NCBI GenBank assembly: GCA_028280845.1
Contig: JANQKZ010000028.1
Location: forward strand, 1-59,672
Length of the DNA: 59,672 nucleotides
Direction: 5' to 3'
Origin: Opitutales bacterium
GTDB taxonomy: Bacteria > Verrucomicrobiota > Verrucomicrobiia > Opitutales > JABSRG01
Every line of letters begins with the position of its first letter. Positions within the stretch are counted from its first letter, which is position 1. Position numbers and translations under genes: made by a program. This document shows positions 1 to 8,834 of this stretch, piece after piece. A model generated the notes under the pieces. The model saw only the letters and a list, made by a program, of their open reading frames with translations. It ran no database searches and was not told the DNA's origin.

Positions 1-1776
1 ACCTGGGACGCTCCGCTGGATGACTCCCAGGTATCCATTATTCCAATACCTCTGAAAGAAAAATGGACCATAACCCCTCCGGCCACCGAGGCCCAGGCCA
101 CCCTGGATCCGCCTGTCACTTCACCCGGGTTTCCCTGGTTGCCCAATCCGCTGGAGGAGCGACCGGTTCTAGGTTCCAATGCGTGGGCCATCAGTGGCTC
201 TAGAAGCCATGACGGTCGGGCCATTCTGGCCAACGACCCCCACATGGGCTTGCGGGTCCCTCATGTGTTTTACCGGGTCGACGTCCACTACCCGGATCGG
301 GAGGGAAACCCGAGCCGGGAAATCGGCGTCACCGCTCCAGGCACTCCCTTTATCCCGATTGGAACCAACACCCACGTCAGCTGGGGGCTCACCACCCAGA
401 ATGCCGACACCGAGGATCTGGTCCGCATTATCCCAGACCCCGACCAAGCGGATCATTATCTGACTCCGGAAGGATCGCTGCCAATCAAGGTCGAAACGGA
501 GACCATCGTCCCTCGCAATGGGATCCCGGAAACCATCGAGATTCGGACAACTCGGTTTGGCCCCATCGTGGGGAGGGACACCGCTGGCTACGAGCTGGCC
601 CTCTTGTGGAGTGGGTTTCAGCAATCCAGTTTCAATCTCGTCTTTTCCAGGTTTCATCAGGCCCGCAACCTCGACCAACTTTTCGATCTGGCCAATGAGC
701 AGAATTTTGCGGTCCAGAATCTTGTGGGAACGGACCGGGCAGGTAACATCGGGTGGACCTGTCTCGGGTGGCTCCCGGATCGGAGCGGTTATGATGGCTT
801 CCTCCCCGTCGATTCGAATGACCCGTCCTGGTCCTGGAATGGCCGCCTCTCCCCCGATCAATATCCAAGGGTCGTGAATCCGGTGAACGGTCGTATCTGG
901 AGCGCTAACAATCGCATGGTGGGGGAACCTTTGTCCCGGGCTCTGGGCGATGGCCAACCCTCTTTTACCTCGCGTGCCTGGGTGATCAACGAGGCACTGA
1001 AACAGGCCACCAATTCATCCGAGCTCGACATGCTCACCATCCAGGGGAATAACCACGCCATCATGCTGGATCGGTGGAAAACCCTCCTCGAAACCACCCT
1101 GAAGGAAAGCCCACAGTCCTCCACCGACCGGAGCTTGCTGCTGCAATTGCTGGCCACCTGGAACGGACTCGCCACTACCGACGCCGTCGCTTATCGCTTT
1201 GTCCGTGAATTCCGGCTCCGCGTGCGGGAACGGGTCTTTCGCCGTCTCCTGGCCCCCCTGTATGAAATCGATCCCGGATTTCGGGTGTTTCACTTTCGCT
1301 ACGAGGAACCCCTCTGGCTGTTAGTCAGCCAGCAACCGGACTATCTCTCTGATTTGGAACTGGGAAGTTGGCAAGCAGAGTTCGATCTCATCCTCGATGA
1401 GCTAATCCTCTATGCAAATCAGCAAACCGGAGGTAAGCTGAACCAGTATACCCACGGGATCAGCAATCAACTAAGAATGGTCCACCCCATCTCCCAGGCG
1501 GTCCCGTGGCTGGGGTCCTTCTTAAATATGCCAGAGGAACCGATTAATGGGGATTCTATCTGTGTAAATGCCATCCGCATCGATCACGGACCGGCATTCC
1601 GCTTTGTCTCCAGCCCGGGACAAGAGTCTGAAGCCATCCTCCACATGCCCGGAGGCCAGAGTGGACACCCGCTCTCAAAGCATTACCGCGATCAACATCA
1701 GGCCTGGGTCAACCTCGATCCCACCCCGCTCCTTCCCGGCCCCGCCGTCCACACCCTCATCCTCAAGCCCGAGTGA
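1..1776 (+). CDS. Penicillin acylase family amidohydrolase, 5'-truncated
   Basis: The frame is open from base 1 to the TGA at 1774-1776, so the window holds the C-terminal part of a larger gene. The motif GSNAWAISGS (codons near 170-200) matches the start of the beta chain of penicillin/acyl-homoserine-lactone acylases. In that Ntn-hydrolase family the Ser after Gly becomes the N-terminal nucleophile after self-cleavage. It is followed by ILANDPHMGLRVP, another typical beta-chain stretch. The roughly 45 codons before it would be the end of the alpha chain and spacer. Such enzymes are normally exported and cleave amide bonds of N-acyl compounds; the substrate cannot be told from sequence. The TTG at 139 lies inside the frame and is not the start. 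Downstream it converges on a minus-strand exonuclease gene. Confidence 0.88.
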   Translation, partial: TWDAPLDDSQVSIIPIPLKEKWTITPPATEAQATLDPPVTSPGFPWLPNPLEERPVLGSNAWAISGSRSHDGRAILANDPHMGLRVPHVFYRVDVHYPDREGNPSREIGVTAPGTPFIPIGTNTHVSWGLTTQNADTEDLVRIIPDPDQADHYLTPEGSLPIKVETETIVPRNGIPETIEIRTTRFGPIVGRDTAGYELALLWSGFQQSSFNLVFSRFHQARNLDQLFDLANEQNFAVQNLVGTDRAGNIGWTCLGWLPDRSGYDGFLPVDSNDPSWSWNGRLSPDQYPRVVNPVNGRIWSANNRMVGEPLSRALGDGQPSFTSRAWVINEALKQATNSSELDMLTIQGNNHAIMLDRWKTLLETTLKESPQSSTDRSLLLQLLATWNGLATTDAVAYRFVREFRLRVRERVFRRLLAPLYEIDPGFRVFHFRYEEPLWLLVSQQPDYLSDLELGSWQAEFDLILDELILYANQQTGGKLNQYTHGISNQLRMVHPISQAVPWLGSFLNMPEEPINGDSICVNAIRIDHGPAFRFVSSPGQESEAILHMPGGQSGHPLSKHYRDQHQAWVNLDPTPLLPGPAVHTLILKPE

Positions 1777-1816
1777 TCCCTCATCTTCCTCCAGGAGCCC
1801 AAAGCCGCCATCACCT

Positions 1817-2851
1817 TCACTCCGAAGCTTCATCCTCTCCATCCCTCTCAGGCTCCCCTGAAGTCCCGGTCGTTTCTCCGGTAAACCGGGTAGGGATTTC
1901 CCATGCCTCCCACCCTTTCTCCGTCAACCACCGGACCATCGGTTTCGTGTATCCATGAGTTACCCCGATGCGTTCAGCCCCCGTCGCCCGGATCGCTTCG
2001 ATCAGGCCGGGCCAATCCGCATGGTCGGACAAGACAAATCCGCGATCCAGGGCACGCCAGCGCCGGGCCCCACGTACCTGCATCCAACCTGATCCAAACG
2101 CCAGGGAATGGGGCATAAACTGTCTCAGCCAGGGACTATTTTGAGTGGATCCGGGCGCCACAATCAGCCCCTTCCCCTTCAACTCCTTTGCCGACTCCGC
2201 CTTTGCATGAAGCACCTCGGGAACAGGTCTCCCCTCCGCTCGATAGTGGGGCAAAAATTTCATCACCGTCCCATGGGCCCCAATCGGTCCGATAGAAGCG
2301 TCCACGGCACACAAAACCCGTTGTGCCTTTCCCAGGGAGTAGGCAAAGACCACACTGGTTCGTCCTTCCTCCTGGTTTTGCCGCCACCACCCATTCACCT
2401 CGTCCATCACTTGCGCTACCGGCTTCCACCGGTAGATCGGCAGCCCGAAAGTCGACTCCGTAATAAAGGTGTTACACCGAACCGCTTCAAAAGGTTCACA
2501 GGATACATCCTCCTGCGTTTTGTAATCGCCACTGACCACCCACACCTCGCCTTTATGCTCCACCCGCACCTGGGCCGACCCCAACAAATGGCCCGCCGGA
2601 TGCAAGGACACCTGCACCCCATTGAGGGTAATCGGGGTCCCCCAACCCAGAGTATCGATATGACTCTGTTTGCCCACCCGCTCACGAAGGACTCCTTCTC
2701 CACTCTCCGAACACAGATAAGCCTTACACCCGCTCCTTGCATGATCACTATGGGCATGGGTCACCACCGCGCGATCGACCGGTTTCCAAGGATCGATATA
2801 GAAATCCCCTGCCTCGCAATACAAGCCCTGTTTGGTCGGTTCGATGAGCAT
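1817..2851 (-). CDS. Ligase-associated DNA exonuclease, metallo-beta-lactamase fold
   Basis: A 344-residue protein with the metal-binding motif HAHSDHA near residue 32, PAGHLLGSAQ near 83, SGDYKTQED and ESTFGLP further on, and SDHADW plus THGYTKP near the C-terminus. This arrangement is typical of MBL/beta-CASP nucleases, and the length and N-terminus (start MLIEPTKQGLY) match the family annotated as ligase-associated DNA exonuclease. Its relatives are usually encoded beside an ATP-dependent DNA ligase and a Lhr-like helicase; neither is in this window. The last 20 residues are acidic and poorly conserved. It is transcribed away from the DUF445 gene and converges on the acylase gene. The role in DNA repair is inferred from the family. 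Confidence 0.85.
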   Translation of the reverse strand: MLIEPTKQGLYCEAGDFYIDPWKPVDRAVVTHAHSDHARSGCKAYLCSESGEGVLRERVGKQSHIDTLGWGTPITLNGVQVSLHPAGHLLGSAQVRVEHKGEVWVVSGDYKTQEDVSCEPFEAVRCNTFITESTFGLPIYRWKPVAQVMDEVNGWWRQNQEEGRTSVVFAYSLGKAQRVLCAVDASIGPIGAHGTVMKFLPHYRAEGRPVPEVLHAKAESAKELKGKGLIVAPGSTQNSPWLRQFMPHSLAFGSGWMQVRGARRWRALDRGFVLSDHADWPGLIEAIRATGAERIGVTHGYTKPMVRWLTEKGWEAWEIPTRFTGETTGTSGEPERDGEDEASE

Positions 2852-2978
2852 GCAGGAACTTTACCCGGCAAGCTCAGGGATTCAAAGGGCATTCCATCTT
2901 TCCTGCCTTTTCCTTTGCCCCAACCAGCCTCCCGAATCAAATTACGCACTTTACGACGACCGTAACGATTTCCACGGT

Positions 2979-3605
2979 ATGAACCTGTCCCATTTATCCC
3001 TTCTGATTCTTCCGCTCATCACCGCCTTCATTGGATGGCTGACCAACTGGGTGGCGATCAAGATGTTGTTTGAGCCCAAACAACCCAAACGTCTCCTCGG
3101 CTTCATCCCCTGGCAGGGCCTGATTCCCCGGCGTCAGACAGAGCTGGCCGGGCAGGCTGCCGACGTCATCGAACGGGAAATTATGAACCACCACATCATC
3201 AGTTCCGAAATCCGCAAGATGGACCTTACCCCTTACCTGGAGGGGTCCGCCCGGCGCCTCGTGCGCGACCGCATTGCCCCCAAACTGAAAGCCATCCCCC
3301 TCCTCGGTGGTCTCGTTAATGAGGAAACCGTCGCCAAAATGGAAAATCTCGCCGTCGAAGAAGTCACCCGCGAAGCCATGCCCGTCATCGAAAAAATTGC
3401 CATCGATTTTGAATCCTCCTTTAACGTGAAAGAAATCGTGGAGGAGCGCATCACCTCCTTCGATCTCGATAAGTTGGAAGACATTGTCATGCGGGTAGCC
3501 AGACGGGAGTTTCGTACCATCGAGAATCTTGGCGCCATCCTCGGCTTCGTCGTCGGCCTCGTCCAACTCGCCCTCCTCTACGCCCTCGGCAACCTTCAAT
3601 TTTAG
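2979..3605 (+). CDS. DUF445 family membrane protein
   Basis: The 208-residue protein begins MNLSHLSLLILPLITAFIG, a transmembrane segment followed by WLTNWVAIKMLFEP, the signature start of DUF445 proteins. It ends with a second hydrophobic segment (residues about 180-205). The middle, roughly residues 45-170, is charged and helical, as in the family. The ATG at 2979 was chosen because the reading frame upstream (from 2832) lies inside the opposite-strand exonuclease gene and has no family similarity. No strong ribosome binding site is visible. Function is unknown; members are probably envelope proteins. It is followed 51 bp later by the MOSC gene on the same strand. Confidence 0.85.
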   Translation: MNLSHLSLLILPLITAFIGWLTNWVAIKMLFEPKQPKRLLGFIPWQGLIPRRQTELAGQAADVIEREIMNHHIISSEIRKMDLTPYLEGSARRLVRDRIAPKLKAIPLLGGLVNEETVAKMENLAVEEVTREAMPVIEKIAIDFESSFNVKEIVEERITSFDLDKLEDIVMRVARREFRTIENLGAILGFVVGLVQLALLYALGNLQF

Positions 3606-3656
3606 ATATCGGACCCTACTGCTTTCCCCCTCACCTCCCTCCGCTTTCCTCTTAAA

Positions 3657-4214
3657 ATGTTTACCTACCCCATCCAGATCAAAGGCCTCTACCGCGCGCC
3701 CGAGCACATTTACTTTGGACGCAAAGCTTTGGGCCCCGGCGAAGACAACCTGGAACCCATGGAGAGCCTGGATCTTGTCGAGCACCAGGGCATCATCGGC
3801 GATCGCTTCTTCGGCAATGGCCCGGAGTTCAACGGACATATCACCTTTTTCGCTTGGGAGGTCTATCAAGAACTCATTCAATCGAATATCCCCCAGCGAA
3901 ATCCTGCAAATATCAATCCCGGCGTCCTTCGTCGCAATGTGATTATCGAAGGAGTGGACTTGCGGTCTCTCTTTGGCCAGCCCTTCCACATAGGGAACAT
4001 TGCCTTCCAGGGGACAATCCATTGTGCCCCCTGCCAGTGGATGAACCATGCCTACGGCGAAGGGGCCCTCACCGTCCTCCATGGTCGGGGTGGCTTGCGG
4101 GCCCAGGTGAAATCCAGCGGCACGTTAACCCCGGGAGCGCATACCTTATCCACCGACACTCCTTTCGACCCGAAAGACGCTGCTGCTCGCGTCACTCCAC
4201 CTCAATTGCCGTAG
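3657..4214 (+). CDS. MOSC-domain protein
   Basis: A 185-residue protein that reads as a single MOSC domain: an N-terminal 'I..LYRAPEH...GR' strand, an acidic segment leading to GIIGDRFFG (about residue 45), GHITFFAWE, a GVLRRNVIIEG segment near residue 95 and the cysteine segment CAPCQWM near 125. MOSC domains occur in molybdenum-cofactor sulfurases and mARC-type enzymes, where the conserved cysteine handles sulfur. A stand-alone MOSC protein is usually of unknown substrate. Its last 23 bp overlap the 3' end of the convergent sigma-54 activator gene, so the extreme C-terminus (after about residue 165) may not be conserved. Confidence 0.8.
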   Translation: MFTYPIQIKGLYRAPEHIYFGRKALGPGEDNLEPMESLDLVEHQGIIGDRFFGNGPEFNGHITFFAWEVYQELIQSNIPQRNPANINPGVLRRNVIIEGVDLRSLFGQPFHIGNIAFQGTIHCAPCQWMNHAYGEGALTVLHGRGGLRAQVKSSGTLTPGAHTLSTDTPFDPKDAAARVTPPQLP

Positions 4215-5769
4215 CAGCAGTGTTAGCCCAAGCTGGCCAGGCTCCCAAGACATATTTGCGGGCCGTTCGACGATCCACCTGTAAGACCTGCGAGCATCGC
4301 TCGTAGCTTCCGTGCACCCGGTAAAGCTGCTTCGCATAGCCGTGGAGAAGCTCATTCTGTGACAGCTCCCCAGCTTGAGCGGCTTCCCAGAACCCCGTGG
4401 TTTCTGTCCGTGCTGGATCCTCGAAACGCGGAGGGTAGTAGGTCCCATGAACCAGAATGTTGCGTACACATTGTTCCAACTCCCTGAAGTTACCCGGCCA
4501 GGCATAATCCAACGAAATTTCTTTCTGTATCCAATCCATACTCTCGGCGGCCAGGGCTTGCGACTCCACGCCTCCTCCCACTCGATCCGCAATGTGTTCG
4601 ACAAAGGATGCCAGGGCATCCGGCGAGTCGTCCAGGATCGCCCGCAGGGAGGGCGTTTCGACCATATCTGCGCACAACCGAAAATATAGATCCTCCCGGA
4701 ATCGACCCTCACGGATTTCTTGCCCAAGGTTGCGGTTCGTTGCCGCGATAATTTTCCCGGCAAACGGCTTCAACTGAGTGTCACCCAAAGGCTGGAAACT
4801 CCGGTCCTGAATTACACGAAGCAGCTTGACCTGGATATCCGGCTCAGTCTCACCGATTTCATCCAGAAATACGACCCCATATGCCCCTGCGGCTTCCAGG
4901 TAACCGATCCGCTTTTCCAGGGCTCCGGTGAAGGCTCCTTTTCGATGTCCAAACAGCTCAGATTCGATCAGGGTCTTAGACAATGCAGACAGATTTACCG
5001 GCAAAAAGACATCGTGGAAATTCTCTACAAAGGTGCCCCGATCCACATCATAGGGAATAAATTGAGACCATCCGATTCCTCGGGCAACCAGTTCTTTTCC
5101 GGACCCGGACGGCCCGGTAATCAAGGTCGCGATGTCGCTCATCCCGCGGTGCAACCCGCGGAGATAACGGCTCATATCCCGACTGAAGATGCTATCCCAC
5201 ACACGGGCTCGCATCTCCAGCGACAAACGGCTTCCGCCCGTCACGCTATGGAAGATGTGAAAGAAAGCCCGCCGAATCTGGAAACTGAAGGCAAACCAGA
5301 GCGATAACGGAAACTCCAGCTCCTCCACCTTGCGGAGATCTTTCATCCAGGTATGCAAACGGGTCTCCATTTCGCGATACACAGCTCCCAAATTGACGAC
5401 CCCCTCCCCGCGGTGATGCCGCTCAATCTGCTGATCCAGTTTACTCGTCTGTTCATGGAAGATCTGCCAATACACCACGAACTCGTAGAGCTTCAATTCC
5501 TCCACCTTCGGTCGAACACCTCCCGCTTCCCACCGATACCTCCATTGCGTCAACAGATGATGACTCAGCCCCACCAGGGCCTCCATATTGGGACTGAACC
5601 GGGGATGATAGGACCCGCCTGCTTTGGTAAAGGGCTGCCATCGATCCCCCAACAACGCTCGCTCTAATTCCATCCGCCTCGCTCGAAAAGGATTGCAGTA
5701 GATGAGGTCACGCAACCGCTCTCCCTGCTCGCGCTCCTCCTTCCGCATCCATGATTCAGCTCGTTTCAT
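4192..5769 (-). CDS. Sigma-54-dependent transcriptional activator
   Basis: The 525-residue protein has an N-terminal region of about 215 residues that I do not recognise (it is not an obvious receiver, PAS or GAF domain). A sigma-54 interaction AAA+ domain follows, with Walker A GPSGSGKELVARG near residue 220, the GAFTGA loop (HRKGAFTGALEKR), Walker B VVFLDEIGETEPD and the arginine-finger region FREDLYFRL. The C-terminus (AKQLYRVHGSYERCSQVLQV...RRTARKYV) resembles a Fis-type helix-turn-helix. Intact GAFTGA argues for a true activator of sigma-54 RNA polymerase. It is divergent from the VIT/vWA gene across an AT-rich, palindrome-rich gap. The unknown N-terminal domain should be its sensor; the target is not established. 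Confidence 0.85.
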   Translation of the reverse strand: MKRAESWMRKEEREQGERLRDLIYCNPFRARRMELERALLGDRWQPFTKAGGSYHPRFSPNMEALVGLSHHLLTQWRYRWEAGGVRPKVEELKLYEFVVYWQIFHEQTSKLDQQIERHHRGEGVVNLGAVYREMETRLHTWMKDLRKVEELEFPLSLWFAFSFQIRRAFFHIFHSVTGGSRLSLEMRARVWDSIFSRDMSRYLRGLHRGMSDIATLITGPSGSGKELVARGIGWSQFIPYDVDRGTFVENFHDVFLPVNLSALSKTLIESELFGHRKGAFTGALEKRIGYLEAAGAYGVVFLDEIGETEPDIQVKLLRVIQDRSFQPLGDTQLKPFAGKIIAATNRNLGQEIREGRFREDLYFRLCADMVETPSLRAILDDSPDALASFVEHIADRVGGGVESQALAAESMDWIQKEISLDYAWPGNFRELEQCVRNILVHGTYYPPRFEDPARTETTGFWEAAQAGELSQNELLHGYAKQLYRVHGSYERCSQVLQVDRRTARKYVLGAWPAWANTAATAIEVE

Positions 5770-5942
5770 TATACATTTTTTGTATATTTAGATATACAAT
5801 TTGTGTATTTTCACAGATTATGGAAGTCCATTAAAATTTAGGTATATTTTTTAAATATCTTTTAATCAATACCTTATAAAATTATTAAAATGCATTGGCA
5901 TAGGTCATGATGAATAGGACCTGAATCACAACTCTATTCATC
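5770..5942. promoter_or_regulatory. AT-rich divergent promoter region with nested inverted repeats
   Basis: This 173-bp gap separates the sigma-54 activator (minus) from the VIT/vWA gene (plus) and is far more AT-rich than its neighbours. Right at the activator start, 5781-5798 is an inverted repeat with arms TGTATAT and ATATACA around TTAG. The flanking half-sites (ATACA before it, TGTGTAT after it) can pair with the same arms, giving three overlapping dyads between about 5770 and 5810. This looks like an operator cluster, perhaps for autoregulation of the activator. A TTGGCAT at 5895-5901 resembles half of a -24/-12 promoter, but the second half is poor. Confidence 0.5.
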
Positions 5943-7970
5943 ATGAACACAAACAAATACAAAATCGCCACTCGGATCCCTCTCCTGCTGGGTATCCTGT
6001 TTTTATGTCTGGGCAGAGGAATGCTCCACGGGGCCGGCACCGTCACCCCCACCAATGCGGCCTACCAGCCCATGGAAATCCGGGATCACCAGGTTAATGT
6101 CACCCTGAACAATGGGTTTGCCCAAACCGAAGTAATCCAGGAATTCTTCAACCCCAATCCGGATACCCTCGAGGCCATCTACACCTTTCCGGTTCCCCAA
6201 CATGCCAGCCTTTCCGAAGTCACCATCTGGGCAGGCGAGAAGGAACTCCAGGGTGAGGTCCTGCCCAGACAGGAAGCCGATCGAATCTACGAAGAGGAGG
6301 TAGCCCAGGGAAATTCGGCCGGAAAAGCATCCCGCGAATCCTACCAACGGTTTGAATTTCAGGTCTACCCGGTACCGGCGCAATCCAGTGTTCGTATGCG
6401 GGTCGTTTATTATCAACCCCTCGAGCTAGATACTGGCGTCGGACGTTACTTGTATCCCCTGGAGGAAGGAAATACAGACGAAGCCGCCCTCTCCTTCTGG
6501 ACTCAAAACCAGAAGGTGGACGGCAACTTCAGCATCCGCGTCACCCTCAAATCAGCTTGGGCCATTGCCGATATCCGGACTCCGGGATACGCCGGCGCCC
6601 AATCTACGGATGAACACGGAAACATCGTCTTCGAATACCAAAACCAGACCGGCGACTTGAACCAGGACTTCCTCCTCTATTACCGCCTGGTCGATGATCT
6701 TCCAGGTCGGGTCGAAGTCATTCCCTACCGGGATGCCTCGGATAAGCCCGGAAGCTTCATGATGATCGTCACCCCGGGAATTGATTTACAGCCACTTTCC
6801 GGTGGAGCGGACTACGTGTTCGTCCTCGATGTGTCCGGCAGCATGGATGGCAAGCTGCATACCCTCGTTAAAGGTATCGAAAAAGCCCTCACTCAGATGC
6901 AACCCCAGGATCGTTTTCGCGTAGTCGCCTTTAACAATAATGCCTTCCATGTCATCGAATCCTGGACCCCAGCCACCTCGGAAAGTGTGGAACACGCTCT
7001 CGGAGTGCTCCGGCAGCTTCAGTCGAATGGAGGAACCAATGTCTATGAAGGCCTTCAACTCGGGCTGAAAAAACTCGACGACGACCGGGCTACCAGCCTG
7101 ATCCTCGTCACCGACGGCGTGACCAACCAAGGGATTGTCGACCCCGCTCGTTTTAGAGATCTGATGCAAAAACAGGATATCCGCGTCTTCGGGTTTCTGA
7201 TGGGAAATAGCAGCAACTGGCCCCTCATGGAAGTGATCACTGAGGCGAGCGGTGGATTTTATAAAGCCGTTTCCAACAGTGATGACATCGTCGGACAAAT
7301 CATCCTGGCAAAAAACAAGGTCCTCTATGAGGCTCTTCATGATGCCCAATTGGAAATATCAGGCGGAGATACTTTTGATCTGTCTCAAATGCGGATCGGT
7401 AAGATCTACCGAGGTCAGCAACTCGTCTTTTTCGGGCGTTATGATCAACCAGGCCAGGCTCGCCTTACCTTGAAAGCCCGTCTCACTGGCGAGGATAAAG
7501 TCTACCAGACGGTGGTGGATTTTCCAGAAACCGATACCGCCAATCCTGAAATCGAACGCCTCTGGGCCATGGATCGCATCGAAGCCATCGAACATGCCGA
7601 ACGCCTGGGTGATATCCCCGCAGGGGAATCCGAATCTGTCATCACCTCGATCGCGGTGGAATATCAATTGGTCACAGACCACACCTCCATGATCGTGCTC
7701 GATGACGAAACCTTCCAGCGTCATGGCATCGAGCGACGCAACCGGGAACGGGTCCAGCGGGAACGCCAGGCTCAAGCGCAACGCCAATTAGCTGCCCCGG
7801 TCAACCGCCGGGCAGATACCAACCAACCCATGTTCAAACAAAAGGCCCCCCGGCCCAGTTTCGGTGGAGGAGGTGGAGCCATCGACCCCTTTTCCGCCCT
7901 GGCTGCTTTGTTCATGATAACCCTGTCCGTTTTAGGCAAGAAACTGGGATTGTCGAAGAAAGGGGACTAG
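5943..7970 (+). CDS. VIT and vWA domain surface protein with a GlyGly-CTERM-like tail
   Basis: A 675-residue secreted protein: signal peptide (LLLGILFLCLGRGMLHGAG), a VIT (inter-alpha-trypsin) domain at about residues 40-165, and a von Willebrand A domain at about 280-460 whose MIDAS begins YVFVLDVSGSMD (DxSxS). The C-terminus is a Gly run (SFGGGGGAID), a hydrophobic helix of about 18 residues, and a basic end (KKLGLSKKGD). That order of Gly run, helix and basic residues is the layout of GlyGly-CTERM sorting signals, which rhombosortases process. A rhombosortase-like gene lies 110 bp downstream, supporting a dedicated enzyme-substrate pair. VIT/vWA proteins usually mediate adhesion or protein contacts at the cell surface. 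It could be controlled by the divergent sigma-54 activator. Confidence 0.85.
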   Translation: MNTNKYKIATRIPLLLGILFLCLGRGMLHGAGTVTPTNAAYQPMEIRDHQVNVTLNNGFAQTEVIQEFFNPNPDTLEAIYTFPVPQHASLSEVTIWAGEKELQGEVLPRQEADRIYEEEVAQGNSAGKASRESYQRFEFQVYPVPAQSSVRMRVVYYQPLELDTGVGRYLYPLEEGNTDEAALSFWTQNQKVDGNFSIRVTLKSAWAIADIRTPGYAGAQSTDEHGNIVFEYQNQTGDLNQDFLLYYRLVDDLPGRVEVIPYRDASDKPGSFMMIVTPGIDLQPLSGGADYVFVLDVSGSMDGKLHTLVKGIEKALTQMQPQDRFRVVAFNNNAFHVIESWTPATSESVEHALGVLRQLQSNGGTNVYEGLQLGLKKLDDDRATSLILVTDGVTNQGIVDPARFRDLMQKQDIRVFGFLMGNSSNWPLMEVITEASGGFYKAVSNSDDIVGQIILAKNKVLYEALHDAQLEISGGDTFDLSQMRIGKIYRGQQLVFFGRYDQPGQARLTLKARLTGEDKVYQTVVDFPETDTANPEIERLWAMDRIEAIEHAERLGDIPAGESESVITSIAVEYQLVTDHTSMIVLDDETFQRHGIERRNRERVQRERQAQAQRQLAAPVNRRADTNQPMFKQKAPRPSFGGGGGAIDPFSALAALFMITLSVLGKKLGLSKKGD

Positions 7971-8080
7971 GCCCTGTTCCAAGACGGAAAGGGCATACAC
8001 CGGAGGGGGAGCCCAACTCCCCCTCCTTTCTGTCTACACCCCACCCTTCCCGTTTACTCCCCCACATACCGACGCATACC

Positions 8081-8725
8081 ATGTTCAAACACGCTCCCAT
8101 CACCTGGTCGCTTTCCCTCATTGCCGTGGGCCTCCATCTCGTAACCATGGCCAATCCCTCCCTCCTCACGGCCCTGGAACTGCGGACCCAGGGACCTCAG
8201 CTCTGGGAAGGATGGCGCTGGCTTACCGGTCACTTCGTCCACTTTAATCACAGCCACTTCATCTGGGACCTCGCGGTATTCCTTCCCCTCGGCTGCATCG
8301 TTGAAAAGCGCACATCCCAGGGGTTCGGACGCTTTATCGTTTCGAGCGCCCTCGCCATTACCGGGGCCGTCATCCTCTTCCTTCCCGATCTGGGGAGTTA
8401 TCGGGGACTATCCGGACTGGATTCTGCCCTCTTTATTGCCCTTGCTATTCAGGAACTGCGGAACTCCAAGAACCGGGCCCAAAGCATCTCAATTCTCTGG
8501 GGTATCGCCCTGGTCGGCTTCTCCATGAAAATCCTCTTTGAAATCATGACCGGACACGCAATGTTCGCCGGCGACCTGGGTCCAGGTGTCATCACCGTTC
8601 CCCTCGCCCATCTCGTAGGGGCTGCCGTCGCCCTGGCTTGGTTTACCCAACCGCGCAAAGCGCCAATCCCGCTTTCACCTCTATCGACAAAATCCTTCCA
8701 GGGGCATGCCCGGTCAACCGACTGA
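8081..8725 (+). CDS. Rhomboid-family intramembrane protease, rhombosortase-like
   Basis: A 214-residue polytopic membrane protein. TM2 carries GHFVHFNHSHFIWD (residues 50-63), TM4 has the serine motif GLSG (Ser111), and TM6 has AHLVGAA (His177), so the Ser/His dyad of rhomboid proteases is present. The position usually occupied by Asn after the TM2 histidines is Asp here. Short length and compact loops resemble the rhombosortase branch (RrtA), which cleaves GlyGly-CTERM tails. The gene directly upstream encodes a protein with such a tail, which is the main support for the sub-family call. The last 25 residues are hydrophilic and probably cytoplasmic. Confidence 0.75.
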   Translation: MFKHAPITWSLSLIAVGLHLVTMANPSLLTALELRTQGPQLWEGWRWLTGHFVHFNHSHFIWDLAVFLPLGCIVEKRTSQGFGRFIVSSALAITGAVILFLPDLGSYRGLSGLDSALFIALAIQELRNSKNRAQSISILWGIALVGFSMKILFEIMTGHAMFAGDLGPGVITVPLAHLVGAAVALAWFTQPRKAPIPLSPLSTKSFQGHARSTD

Positions 8726-8834
8726 AACTCGACAAAAGTATTCTATTTTCCTCAACCTGACGCCTGACACCGGGCACTGAACACCTTTGTTTCCTGTGGC
8801 GCTGCAAGTGACGATTCGTCCTCAATCAAAGACC

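Noticed and set aside
139-141. TTG at 139 as the start of the acylase gene
   Set aside because: The frame is open back to base 1 and already encodes family-like sequence, so the true start lies outside the window.
5895-5911. Possible -24/-12 sigma-54 promoter before the VIT/vWA gene
   Set aside because: TTGGCA fits the -24 part, but the expected GC at the right distance reads GA and the TTGCA-like part is missing. Too weak to list as a promoter.
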